From: Symbiodinium natans
Taxonomy: Eukaryota > Sar > Dinophyceae > Suessiales > Symbiodiniaceae
DNA: 64,000 nt
Assembly (NCBI GenBank): GCA_905221605.1
Contig: CAJNDS010002618.1
Span: 124,001 to 188,000 of the forward strand
Direction of reading: 5' to 3'
In this document: positions 24,301-36,997 of the stretch, one piece after another
Layout of the letters: the number at the start of each line of letters is the position of its first letter
Position numbering within the stretch: position 1 is the first letter of the stretch
The notes under the pieces: generated by a model
Databases searched by the model: none
What the model was told of the DNA's origin: nothing
Seen by the model: the letters and a program-made list of their open reading frames with translations, nothing else
Program-made: the position numbers and the translations under genes

Positions 24301-25842
24301 TATGCCCCCTGTGCCGGGCGCGGACACCTCTGCCGTACCGCGCCCGCATTCCCTGAATTTCGAAGCGCATCTGTCGCCGGGCCTCCTGCGTGCCGGGAAT
24401 GACGCGGGCCGTGTGATTCATGTTCGCCAAGATGCGGCGCGCCGTCGCGGACAAGCCCGTTGCGTATTTGGCAAGTGTGAGGCTGCCGTTGACAGGGAGC
24501 CGCCGTCCGTCTGGCGTTGCATACGTCCCTTTCAGGGCCCGCAGGATTTCGATGGCGGCATTTTCGAGGGCCGCGGCGGTGAGCTTACCCCACTCGCCGG
24601 AGTCTTGCAGAACCGGCGTGTCGTAGGAGTACACACTGCGCGACAGGTTCACAGCCGAACGAAATAACACATTCCATGTCGTGTAACCGAACGTCCAATC
24701 GCGGCCCAGCTGGCTTTCCACGCGCCGAGACATCGTCCGGACCCAATCGGCTAGTCCGATGTGTGGGGCCTCGGGCGGGCGACGCCACCGCTTGTCCCGG
24801 AACTCTCCCCAGCTTGGCGGATCGGGCATGGCTGTGCAATACTGAAACATGTAGGCGAAAGCAACGCCAAAGTACCACGGCGCAAACTGGTTCATGGGCG
24901 TGGACCGCGACACCACGTCCGTTTCCGGAGCCGGTCCATCCTCTTGCTCGCTGCCTGAGTCTCGCAAATCCTCTTCGGCGACTTCGGCCAGGGCGCGCAC
25001 CGCCTCGAAACGCTGGGCCTCATAGTCTTCCAGGCCCGTTTTCTCCAAGACTACCGCATTGGGACGCTTCAGGTCCAAGTCGAGCGCTGCTTCTTGTACA
25101 GTTGCTGGCGCTGCCACCGGCGCCGCAACCTTTTGTTTCTCGATTTGCTGCAGATTATCGTCACACGGAAGCACGGCCACCACTTCGGGCGGGACGCCAT
25201 CTTCGGGCAGCTCCCTCTCTGCCCGTAGCCGCACCTGGGCAAGGTCCAGTTCGCGGAACGCTGGATGCTCTCGCTCGCACGCTTTTTCAATCAGCATGAT
25301 CACAACGCGACGCCGGACCCGTGCCTGGTGAATCAACTTGCTAAGCTCCTCCGGCGTCAGCTCCGTATCACTGGTCTTCAATATCACGGACACAAATTTC
25401 TGCAGGTCCTCGCCCGTTCGAGGCAAGGGCGCCCTGGCCTGCGGCGCCAGATTTACTTCGTAGCCCCGGAACTGCGCCAGCAAGCTTTCCCAGTCAAGCA
25501 AGAACGTCGTAGCGTTCCCGCGCGCCCCTTGCCGATGTCGCTGCATGTGCACGCGCTCATCCAGCGTCCGCTGGTTCCTGTACTTCTTTTCCAAACTGAA
25601 GCAAATTAAACTGGTCAAGCATGGGCTGGCACACACCAGCTCCAGCATCGTCACCTTGAATTCGTACAGCTCTCGCGGCGCATAATACACGACCATGTCG
25701 TTAGCGAGTGCCTCCTTGGGGATGGCTCCCTTGCCAGCCTGCTCCCGGCACGACGCGCAGACAGGGATCCAGCAGCGCGCGCACGCGTGGTGCTCACTGC
25801 AGCCGGCCTTGCATTCTTTGTCCTCGGGACAGCAAATCAAGT
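21315..25842 (-). CDS. Helitron-like Rep protein half with zinc cluster and HUH motif
   Basis: The frame is open from 25873, where the first codon is GTG and no ATG lies near it, down to 20822. The meaningful part ends at a frameshift near 21315. In GTG-based numbering, residues 9-43 are a Cys/His cluster (CCPEDKECKAGC, HHACARC, CASC) like a B-box zinc site. The next part (IPKEALANDMVVYY onward) resembles the DUF6570 region of Helitron proteins. The HUH relaxase motif is GHGHIQLFVQ, with HGH at 739-741 (23659-23651). A block with RFLSDAYCKGIVRGQAECC follows, as in this family. Walker A of the helicase, GGPGTGKTHAV, lies at about 21400-21370. Rep nicks and joins single-stranded transposon DNA. 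The 24.1-24.35-kb part looks inserted. Confidence 0.75.
24105..24340 (-). other. Probable insertion or intron within the Rep region
   Basis: Between GMRARYG and SVTPDEGHQLLYIRLSR the expected Helitron text is short and continuous. Here about 225 bp of dissimilar sequence intervenes, rich in Gln/Ser/Arg in the main frame and equally open in another frame. A GC donor follows GGTACG at the 5' side (about 24338), and AG dinucleotides occur near 24110-24120. It may be an unspliced intron or a small in-frame insertion. Confidence 0.4.
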
Positions 25843-25855
25843 CTGTACAGCTGAT

Positions 25856-25985
25856 GACCACCGGCGGCTTCACCAGGTCTCAGCTAAAGTAAACTTTACT
25901 GTCCATTTATTTTCCACCAAAAAGCAACGCCTGCTGTTGGTTAACAGCTAGCACTAAGACCACCGGCGGCTTCACCAGGTCTCAG
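25856..25985. repeat. 28-bp direct repeat pair flanking a 74-bp spacer
   Basis: A 28-bp sequence beginning GACCACCGGCGGCTTCACC is present exactly at 25856-25883 and 25958-25985. The 74-bp spacer 25884-25957 contains AAAGTAAACTTT and GTTGGTTAAC. The period is 102 bp. The pair lies almost entirely in the proposed 133-bp intron and overlaps its GT donor. Confidence 0.9.
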
Positions 25986-26489
25986 GCTACCTACATACAG
26001 TGCAATGTGCTTTCGTTCCTGCCCGCCTGAAGCTGCCATTAGAGCATTGGGACCAGCCCCTGCCGCAGCAACGTACGGAGCGACGTCCTCCTCCAGCATG
26101 CCCCAGATTCCAGCGTTGACGATAGCGACACCAGGTTCCAGCATGCTCTTATCCTGCACAGCCGAAGCCAAGCCATAGCGGCCTCCCAGGTGTCTGTGGG
26201 CAGGCACCGCAGCGAACTTTTCATGCACCTTCACCTCGGTCTTTTCGCCCTGCTGGCCCTTCTTCCGCTTCTTTCCTGCAGGCGGTTCTTCTTCCGCAGG
26301 GGCCGGAAACTTGGCGTTCAAATCGGACCAGAGGCGGTCGTGCAAGCGCCGGGCAGTCGCGTTGATCCTCCGCCCTCTGTCCATTCCCAACTGCTGGTAA
26401 ACCCAAGTGTAATCCAGATTTTGGTGCCAGTTTTCGCCCCATGCCTGCTCGGCGGCTTGCAAAATAGGCAGGTACTGGGCGTCGTCCAT
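25976..26489 (-). CDS. Probable first exon of the Helitron-like gene, 171 codons
   Basis: A frame starts with ATG at 26489 (MDDAQYLPILQAAEQAWGEN). The open frame extends to 26615, but the sequence before MDD looks non-coding. The product is hydrophilic, with a basic patch GKKRKKGQQ at residues 72-80 that could be a nuclear localisation signal; no domain is recognised. On its own it stops at 25941, inside a small insertion. A GT donor at 25975 joined to an AG ending at 25843 gives a 133-bp intron. It links codon 171 in phase to the Cys-rich start of the next frame (LRP then DLICCPEDKE). That next frame has no ATG near its start and an in-frame TGA just upstream, so this join supplies the missing start. 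The join is my inference. Confidence 0.5.
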
Positions 26490-26635
26490 GGCGAGAACAA
26501 TGCAAAAAGAAGTGAAACAAACTATGAACTCTGAACACCCGGAACCCTCGTAGGCTGCCAACTTCCCCGACACTTGACCTACATTGGCTGACCGAAAGAC
26601 TGGTATCTGGCTCACTCACACAGCAAGGGAAATTG

Positions 26636-27060
26636 AGGGTTTAGGGTTTTCAGGGTTCTGAGTTTCGAGGCTTGAGCGTTTGGGCTTTACAGGCCGCGCG
26701 TGCATCGGGTAGGGATTATGAACGGTTTCGGGCTTAGGCTTCGGGGTTTTAGTGGGGGTGTAGCCTGGCTTCTTGGAAGTCCGCTGTTCTTGAACCCCCG
26801 TCCCCCCCCCCCCGCTTCCAAAATCTGGACGGGGCAAAGCACGCGCTCCCAGGAACCTCGCATAACCCAAGAACTCCCTGCGATCTCGGCCTCGTCTGTC
26901 ATCTTGCCCACAAACCCCAAACCCTAAACCCTAAATCCTAAACCCTAAACCCTAAACCGTAAACCCTAAACCCTAATCCCTAAACCCTAGCCTAAACCCT
27001 AAACCTTGTCCTGAGCCACCCCTAGACCCTAAACCCTAAACCCTAAAGGGTTTTCGGGCT
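26636..27060. repeat. Interstitial telomere-like (CCCTAAA)n repeats
   Basis: At 26917-27047 the plus strand carries about fifteen copies of AAACCCT, with a few variants (AAATCCT, AAACCGT, AATCCCT). This is the complement of TTTAGGG, the telomere repeat of plants and many alveolates. GGTTTAGGGTTTTCAGGG-type sequence in the opposite orientation lies at 26636-26660. The array is internal and degenerate, so it is a relic or capture site and not a chromosome end. Confidence 0.9.
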
Positions 27061-27540
27061 CCAAGGCTTTGCGCGTTTTCGAGGTTTAAGGAAAGTTTAA
27101 GGCTTGGATGCTTTAAGCCTCAGGGCTTGTGCAAGTGTGGTGTGTCGAGCTCTAGGGCGCCTAAGTGCATTGAACGCGAGTTTTCTCGGTTTACAGGGCC
27201 TAGGGCTGTGCTGCATAGTTTCGAGGCCTCTCGAGGACTGTGAGGTTTGGGGCTTTAAATGGGCTGCGGGTTCACGCGCGTTCCAAGACCGCGCACCCAG
27301 TAAGCCCCAAGCCCCAGCTGAAGGCTATCCTGCTTGAATGGGAAGCTACCCAAAAACCCTAAGCCCCAAAAACCCCGGACCCCTGGGGGGCCTCTGGGGT
27401 GTCTCCCACTGCGCGGGCTTGGCCTTGTCCACAAAGTCGACGGAGTTGGCCTAAGGTGGGGTTTAAGTTTAGGTTTTAGGGTTTCGGGTTTAGGGGTTCA
27501 AGATTTTGGGTTAAGTGTACTGATACCCTACATGTAGAGG
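27061..27540. repeat. Highly degenerate telomere-derived sequence
   Basis: Scattered variants of TTTAGGG or CCCTAAA continue here (e.g. TTTAGGTTTTAGGGTTTCGG near 27470), mixed with unique sequence. No gene was seen. Confidence 0.5.
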
Positions 27541-28757
27541 ACTTATAAGGCCATACAACTTGACGCGGCGCACGCACAGCCGCTCCCTACATGCGGCGCA
27601 CGCACTGCCGCTGATGATAGTCGCACATGGAGTTGGTATCCCACTGAGTCCGCGGCCATTTGTCCACCATGGTCTTGTCCACGCGAAAGACTATATATAT
27701 ATATACATAATCCGCGGCCGGAGCCCACAGTGCCTTGGCCCCCCTTGGAGGGGGTCGGCGGCACTGGCGGTAGCCATTAAATATATATATAATCTCGGTG
27801 TTCTTCAGAATCGAGATAAGTTCTGGGATGTTCTGGGTGTTCTGTGTTCTGCAGAGCAGGCTGTTCGGCACTTCCCCCCCTTAAACTCCCCCTTGTTTCA
27901 ATTCTTCAAGTCGAGTCCAGTGGTGGATGCATTCTTTTGTGAGGGGGCCCCTGCCTGGGCCCGGTTGTTCCGCCACTCAGGGTCGGCATTGCCAAATGCC
28001 ACCGGCGCAACCCGGAAGGGGCCCGACATGAGAGCCGTCCCGAGTTGTCTTTGCGGAAGTCCTTTTGTATGCAAAGTCAGGCTGAGTGATGCTGAGCGAG
28101 TGCTAAGTGAATGCTAAGAAAATGCTGAGTAAATGCAGAGTCATCAATGCTAAGTCATGCTAAGGAGTGGCTCAGGGGCGCCCCCGGCACTGCTCGGCCT
28201 GGCTCTCTAGACCGAGCACGATGTTGACTGCAGCTATGGAAGCTCTGCAGCTAAACCGCGTGATTGCACGTGATTCTGCGTGTTTGTCTGTTGCTGAGCC
28301 AGAAACTTCGAATCGGCTCCAAACCCCCGGCGCAAAAGCCACCAAACGCGAACGACGCGCGACTGGCCCAGCTTGCTCACAAGCTGAGGCTCAGGCTATC
28401 TTAGCATTCTTCGTATGAGAAGAGGCAACGCTTCGAGGGCCTCTGAAAGGGGGCCTCCGAGCACCCGGCCTTCACTTTCTTTGCAGCCCTGAGGGAAACA
28501 AGGAAGGCGAAGGGCTTTGGAAAGGAAGGGCTTTGCGAAAGCCGTTAAAGGAAAGGAAGGAAGGGGGAAGGGGGCTTGGATGAATTGGATGCGGGGAATG
28601 TCGGGGATGCTTTGCCAACGTCTTTGGCCGAGGCGCCCGGGCTTCAGCTCGTCCTTCAGCATCGGGTGCTTGCAGCCCGTGAATGCTGGTGGTGAGAGGT
28701 CCAAGTTGGCCTCACACACGAAAACCGTTGAACCTCACCTGCCCTCTTCTGCGGAAC
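27541..28757. other. No gene recognised; small repeats
   Basis: A duplicated 20-bp-scale unit with GCGGCGCACGCAC occurs at 27565-27610. TA tracts lie at 27692-27705 and 27780-27792. At 28080-28165 about eight imperfect copies of a decamer-like unit (GCTAAGTGAAT or GCTGAGTAAAT) occur. The rest is unremarkable. Confidence 0.45.
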
Positions 28758-28882
28758 CTTGCAGTCTACAGAGGCTTGTGTTGGAGCCACATGTTGGAGG
28801 ATCTCTCCAAGCCTCGTTGATCTTGAGCTCGCCATCGACCATGGCCAGGTTGCAGTCTTCATCCGGAATGATCCGGCTGCAC
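28758..28882 (-). CDS. Single candidate exon, 41 codons, unknown family
   Basis: The exon is bounded by AG at 28884-28883 and GT at 28757-28756, with no stop between. It encodes a coding-like stretch with DEDCNLAMVDGELKINEAW followed by RDPPTCGSNTSLCRLQ. Three cysteines suggest an extracellular or cysteine-stabilised fragment. Partner exons could lie toward 28500 (a frame with EANLDLSPPAFTGCK near 28710-28660), but that frame does not match in phase. I do not recognise the family. Confidence 0.35.
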
Positions 28883-29074
28883 CTCAGCATGCTCAATGCA
28901 CTAAATAAGACTCTAAGGTTTTTGACGAGTGAGACTCAAGTAGATCTTTTTACGTGCGCTGCCCTTCGAATTGCTGCGACTTCCAGAAAAAAATAAGACG
29001 GGTGCAGCGGAACCTTGATCGCCATCGATGCCTCAGAAGCGATCTCGGGAGAAGGTGTAAAGATGCGCAAGGCC

Positions 29075-29125
29075 ATGCGAAGCCGTGCGAAGCCGTGCGA
29101 AGCCGTGCGAAGCCGTGCGAAGCCC
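29075..29125. repeat. 10-bp tandem repeat AGCCGTGCGA
   Basis: Four exact copies plus flanking partial copies. Confidence 0.9.
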
Positions 29126-29221
29126 ATGCAAAGCTTGCAAAGGTGTTTGTGGGGCCCTCGCCATCTTGCCCTTGCGACCTGCCACGGCGGGCACGGGCCT
29201 GGCGGAATCCCTGCACTCTGC

Positions 29222-29314
29222 TCTCCGCACTGTCCGCACTGTCCGCACTGTCCGCACTGTCCGCACTGTCCGCACTGTCCGCACTGTCCGCACTGTCCGC
29301 ACTGTCCGCACTCT
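29222..29314. repeat. 9-bp tandem repeat TGTCCGCAC
   Basis: About nine to ten copies. The unit length is a multiple of three, so all frames stay open. On the minus strand one frame reads (CGQ)n. There is no evidence that it is translated. Confidence 0.9.
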
Positions 29315-29459
29315 GCCCTACATGCAGCACTTCGCTTTTTGAGCACCGCGGTCGCTTCCGTCACTATGGCCACTCAGAAGACATCCTCGGAAGGCAAAAC
29401 TCACGACCAGTCACTGTCAACTTCACAGCCGAGGCTTCACTGCAAGTGACCTAATCGTA

Positions 29460-32400
29460 TAGGTCCAAAAGCCGCAGAGCAAAACAAACGGCAGGAAACG
29501 GCTCAAGCCTACGGCTTCTTTTTTCACGAACCACACGATAGCTTACTCACATACCCCTGGCCCGAGTGAAATGAATCCGCGAGAAAGAAAGCATGCAAAA
29601 ACTCAGGGAAAGCAATCACAGAAAGGAATTATGAAAAGAACTCTGATTCCTGTAGCTCACGCCCGCAGTACGCACTTTGGGGTTGTCTGCTTCATAGAAG
29701 GCTGTCTGAGCATCCACGACAAACTATGAGTGATGTCAGAAAGCAAACCTAGACTCACCCACGAGAACGCAAGCAAAGACACCCGTGGCTCGCTGGCTGT
29801 TCGTTGTGAAGGTTTGGTCTGCATGCGCAGGCTGCACCCACTTCCTTGTCTTCGTGTGTGGACTGCGTTTGTTCTCTCATGTCGGACACCTCGACACGCT
29901 GTGCGTGCGTGGCCCCTTGCGAAGTGGAAGACAGAGGCTCAGTAGGCCGTGCTTGCCAGCTGGTCCGATTATGAGGTCTGCTATACACAGGTTCCACCTC
30001 ATTTCCACTGATTGCAGTATGGTTTGCGCAGAACCTCCCGTATCTTTCCAAAAGACTCCAAAGGAGCATGGGTTGGCCGTATTCAGACAATCGGGGAATA
30101 CCGAGGACTGCAAACTTTGGGCCAAGACATCTTGCCTGGTCTGCTATGATCATCTGAGGTGGCTGCTTGGCACCCAGTCACTCTACCTGCATAAGGCCCG
30201 CACGGTATGTGCCCAACCCGCATCAGCAAGGCGCGTGCATGTAGCGGGCTCAATGTTTTTAACCTCAGGCGAACCCATTCTAACAGACGCGGAGCTGGGC
30301 GAACGAAAGCTAGGGCCCCCAAGTCTCTACGGCGTGTAGGACGAGCAGCGACAACAGCACTGGCTCCCTCAGACGATCGTCTAGCTATGAGAAGTGGCTC
30401 AAAGCGACGCAGTTCCTCAAGATTGATTTGCACGCCGCAGTAAGTGATGCGAACTTCGGGTGACGGGCCAGTTGTAAGCTGTAAGCTCAGATAGCCCGGC
30501 AGAATCTTTTTGCGATGGGCTTACGCTTCTTCCGGAAATTTTGACATAAGCTGCAGGCCCTTGGGTGGGTTCAAGGGGGAGGGGGAGCGACCCCCCAACC
30601 TTGTCGAGGATACTCAACCCCCCGCCTCGAGCAGGGCCTCTCCTGATAACTCAGGCCGAAAGGCCAAAGGGGGAGGGGGGGGGGGGGGGCATGTAACCTT
30701 AATTAAACCCTTGAGATATCAGGCCAAAGGTTCCCACAAGTCCTGTTTGGCCCAAAACAAGAATTTTCTGACAGCCACGTGCCAGCCACCCAACCCTGAC
30801 TTCAATTCAGGTGAGTGTGGGCCACAACAAGCCAGCAGGTCGTCTTCCGAGAATTTTCTCAGCCCCTCTGGCAGTGACGTGCTGCATCGTGCTGCTTTTT
30901 TCTGCCATGAGCTCTTCTCAAAAGCCGGGGCTCCGTGGTCCGCTCTCCGGTCCCTCTGCTGCGGAGTTCAGCTTCGCTCTTCGAGGCGCTACTCCCTGAC
31001 CAAACAGATCACAGTGATCACAGCTCTCTTTTCTGCCATGCACCTTTCACATTCTCTCAGAGATGAGGCTAGGACCGGCTAGGACATAAAAGACGACACA
31101 GCCGACATGGCGCCATGGCCCCTACACTTACTTCTCCTCCTTCGTTTCCGGGCTCTAACTGCTTAATGCTTTTTCAGCCCCCGACAAACTGCAGCCCCTT
31201 GTCCACTCAGCTTCCAGCATCCAGGGGCTGTCGGCCACTGCCACAAACAGCTCCTCCATCGCCTTAAACAACATCAGCAGCACGAACAGCTCTCTAGGCT
31301 TTAAACGGCTTCGAAAATCTCAAACGACTCCCCGATGCTCTCCGACCTGACGCAGATTGTCAACTCAGATCCGAGCCCCCTGGAAATCGGATTCTGCCTC
31401 AAAGCTGTCCATCAGTGGCAGCCTTGGAAGTCAAGGAAGCTGTCCAACAGCTTGGAGTGCATGGCATGTGTGTGGATTTTTGTTGTCAGTATTGATATGG
31501 ACATTGTCTGCTATCAACATCCGAGGCTTGGGCAGCACCCGCCAGGCCATGGCCTTTCGGAGCCCCTGCCAGTGGCCATCTTGCAAGACCTCTCAGGAGC
31601 TAAACCATAATGAAGATGAGGGATGTGAGAAAGTTGGGGCAACAGGCTGTCATCTTCCGAGCTCGCGCGCCGTCTGTGTGGCCGGCAGAGGCTCCAGCAG
31701 CGGTCGCTCTTTGCCCAGACCTCACTCAAGAAACTCAAGAAATCAAGTACGCACACCACGATACACGTGCACACCAGCGCCCTGCCACCTGTGCATCAGA
31801 AGCCCAGCCGAGGAGGGGGCGGTCCCGTGCCCAATCAAAGAGCGCCTGGAGACCGCTGGCAGAGGCAGTGCTGGACGGACAAGACTGGACCGAGACTGGA
31901 CCGAGACTGAACCGAGACTGAACCGAGACTGAACCCGAGTTTGGGAGGCGCAGCTGCCTCCCGTGCTGCGGCAGTCTCGAGCGTGGCCTGACCACAAGCC
32001 ACCCGACTCGAACACACGCACTTGGGGTGCACACGACGGCAGCTGCTGAAATCTGCTCGAACTCTCTTGGGAGCTCCTCTGCAGCCTTCTTCCTCTTCCG
32101 CAATTTCTAAAGCCTCTTTCTCTTCTTTCTGCAGCGGGCCTTTTCGGCCTCCGCGGCATGGCCCACGCCGGGCCCTGGTCGCACGGCCTAGGACAAGCAA
32201 CAGGAAGACAGAAAGCAGCGCAGCAGCGCACAACTCAAATGAAACAACACCGAAGACTTTAACAGGTTCTGAAAAAAAAATCGACCTCCACGATCGCACG
32301 TAAGCAAGAAGACACCGCGCAAAAAGGGGGATCCTCGCTGAGTCTGGGCTTCGGGCAGCACCGAACCGGGACAGCGCGGGGGCCCGGGCGGCGTTGCGCT

Positions 32401-33620
32401 CCGCCGTGGCCTCACAGAAGCCGGCTCTCTGGCTCTCTCTTGGGCTCACACTTGGAGCCACTGAGCTGCCGCAAGCTGCCCTTCTCCCCAGCCTCTCTGT
32501 AAGCCTCTTTCCAGAGGTTGTGCTTCACGTACCTCAGCTTCAAGAAATCAAAGCTAGCCGCTGGCCTACCCAGCCCCGAAGGCACGAGGGACAAGTGGAG
32601 TTCTAGAAGCCCCGAAGTCCCCGAAGTCCCACTAAGTTTCTCTGAGCTGCAGGAGCAGGAACCATTCGAGGTCGCTGAGGTTCACTGTGCTGGGTGCGGC
32701 CGAATGGAAAGCATCAGTCCAGAGTGATGAGGCCTCTGGAAGTCTGAAGATTCTGGAAGCGGAGCTTGTCCCCCCAACAGCTTGAAAGTGCGCCCCTTCC
32801 GTCAAACACCCGCCTGCATGGCTGGCAGCAGTGGAAGTGCGACTAGCGGGTCCTCACAATGATTGCACAGTGCCCGCGAAGCTCACCTCCCCATCTCACG
32901 TTAACATTGCCGAAGTCGTACTACTAGCATCCTTCGCGGAGAGGCACAGCAAGGTGTCCGTCAGGAGTGGCCTCGCTGTGCAGAGAGAACGGAGATCAAC
33001 CGGGGGCAGTTCTGTAACGGGGCTCGCTGGCAGAACATGGCGAACAGCAAATCACTGCAGCCGAAGCACACCACCACACCATCCAGGGCGGATCGAAGGA
33101 ACCTTTGCCGGCTCTCGCCTGGATGGCGAAGGCATCGGAGGCAAAGTTGCCGAGCTCTTCTTGACAAGACGGAAAATCTCTGCTCACAAACATCCCTTTT
33201 AGGTGACACAGGCATTCGGAATGTCGGGTGAAACTGCGGACCCAGCGCACAGGCGTTGCGAAATTTGTTCCTGGTCTTTCCACCCGCTCACACCTTGTCG
33301 CTCCCCGTTGGAACTTGTCATGATTGCAGAGACTGCAGGCTATTCTTGGCTCTGTTCTGGTCCGCTCGCGTTTGCAATATGTACAAGGGTGTTCCCATCT
33401 CAGGCACACTGGTCACTAGTCAAAGCTCACTGCCGCCAGCTGCAGCATGGGAAACGGCCGGCTGTGCCCTCGCACACATGATGCCATAAGATGCCACCCT
33501 CAAGATGCTGCGGCAACGCCTTGACGGAGTGGGAAGAGCTTGGGGTTCGACGTGTGCAGGATGTCCTGTAAGCGCACAGCGACATGTGTAGTGTCGCTAC
33601 TAGAGTCTCGGGCCAATGCT
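29460..33620. other. No gene recognised
   Basis: About 4 kb of mixed sequence. A poly-G tract lies at about 30669-30690. At 31880-31935 a 12-bp repeat (CTGAACCGAGA type) is present. Open frames reach about 200 codons on both strands (e.g. minus 31835-32461) but carry no motif and look compositional. If exons exist here they are too short to identify by eye. Confidence 0.4.
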
Positions 33621-33627
33621 TTGTCTC

Positions 33628-33778
33628 CTTCCACCACCCCCACCACACCCCCACACCCCCACACTCCCCGCACCCCACGCCCCCACGCCCTCACGGCCCC
33701 ACGCCCCCCACGCCCCCACACCCTCACACACTCACACACTCCCACACCCTCACACACTCACACACTCCCACACCCGGC
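33628..33778. repeat. CCCCACACCC / CTCACACA minisatellite
   Basis: C-rich repeats with units such as CCCCACGCCC turn into CACTCACACAC repeats. Confidence 0.85.
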
Positions 33779-33779
33779 A

Positions 33780-35110
33780 AAGGTCCGACCTACTGTAGAC
33801 ATCACGAGCACAACGCCTCGTGCATGAAGAGGTCGTCGCCCTCGTAATACTCATCGCCTCAGCTTCTTGCAGCACATGTCGAGGGAACCACCCTCCCACC
33901 CTGATGAGTATCGTTAGTCGGCGCAAAAGCAAGGAACCATTCGAGTGCACAGTCTAGGCACCCCCGACCGAGAAACCAGTCGAGGCCCCGACGGACACCC
34001 AGCTCGGCAGGTGGCCGCAGTGCCGGCAAAGAGCTGGGCCGGAGAAGCCCTGACACTGGGAAATCTCTGTGAGAATGCTCTCTGCGTAAGGCTCTGAATT
34101 GTGGCCCTGAAACTTCCTGAACTCTTTTTGGGAAGGGGGGGGGGGAGGCTTCTCGGCTTCTGCTTCGGAAGACCTCCGATGCCCGCGCGGCGCAGGGCGC
34201 CTGCGGGAGAAGTCAGCGAGTGGACTTCTGAACCCCAACTTGCTCGAACTTGATGCGCCCGGGGCTTCTGCAGGTTCCAACATGTACAATACTCCAGCTG
34301 ACGCTCCCGGGCAACACTAGCAGCGGTACAGAGCCCATGACATGAATACGTGAGACGAAGAAGGTCCACAGCTGTCAATGAGAACCCAACCGAATCACTC
34401 ACACGACCATGACACGCAAAATCGAGACTCAAGCCCTTAACACACAAAACACACACACACACACACAAACAAAATGGCCCTTGCCTTAAGGGGGGGGGGA
34501 CCCCGAAAAATTACCGGTAACATTTCCGGGTCTCTCGCCGGGCATCTGGGGAAAACATGCAAACATACCCCGCAATCCGTGTAACATATAAAAGACATGA
34601 AAGAGACAGAGAACTAAAGGATGTATGTTTAGGCCTTTGTGTGGGCAAGACACACAAGCCAAAATGTTACAAAGCCTGGGGAGGTTCTCCTGGTAGCAAT
34701 TCCGACCCCCCAACATGTTTTCCACGAAACCATCGGTAATTGACGCAGCCCACCCCCCCCCCCCCCCACTTGGAAACATTTCCTAAAGCAGGGCCATCAC
34801 ACCCACACACACCCACCCACGCGCGCGCGCATACACATCGACCTCGTCCGGATGACTCGTCAGCAGGCGGCGGCGGCGATTGCTTGGGAGGAGGCGGTGC
34901 CTAATATTGGCATCGCTCAGCATATTTATCGACACCTGCAGTGAATTCCATCATGCTGTCCAAACTCAAAGTTCGAGATGTTCGATGTCTACAGTATCAC
35001 TTCTGAAGCTCTGAAGTGCAAGACCTGAAAGCCTGAAGGAGCCCAGTCCAGCCCGAGCGCCACTGGTGGTCGTGGTTTCTGCCGGCCTGTCCTGGCAGCC
35101 ATACACAAGC
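33780..35110. other. No gene recognised; poly-G and poly-C runs
   Basis: Homopolymer runs occur at 34134-34145 (G), 34489-34499 (G) and 34752-34768 (C). A CA tract lies at 34442-34467. Frames are short and without domains. Confidence 0.4.
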
Positions 35111-35119
35111 ACAAACAAA

Positions 35120-36957
<1,838 letters not shown>

Positions 36958-36997
36958 CACACCCCTTTCGGGGCTTCAAGTTTCTATGGCACCAGGT

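Larger units (their letters stand above)
18976..26489 (-). mobile_element. Helitron-like (Rep/PIF1 helicase) element, body
   Basis: This interval is occupied by one transposon gene on the minus strand: first exon 26489-25976, Rep half 25842-21315, helicase half 21315-18976. HUH nuclease plus PIF1-type helicase in one protein is the definition of Helitron rolling-circle transposons. I could not identify the element's ends. The 3' side is replaced by the C-rich satellite, and no clear 5'-TC or hairpin-CTRR end was seen. One frameshift in the helicase suggests this copy is dead, unless it is a sequencing or assembly error. Sequence upstream of 26489 turns into telomere-like repeats within about 150 bp. 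Confidence 0.75.

Noticed and set aside
26917-27047. A true telomere or chromosome end
   Set aside because: The repeats are internal, degenerate and flanked by long unrelated sequence on both sides.
29075-29314. Short regular repeats that might suggest a CRISPR array
   Set aside because: The 9- and 10-bp units are tandem without unique spacers, in a eukaryotic genome.
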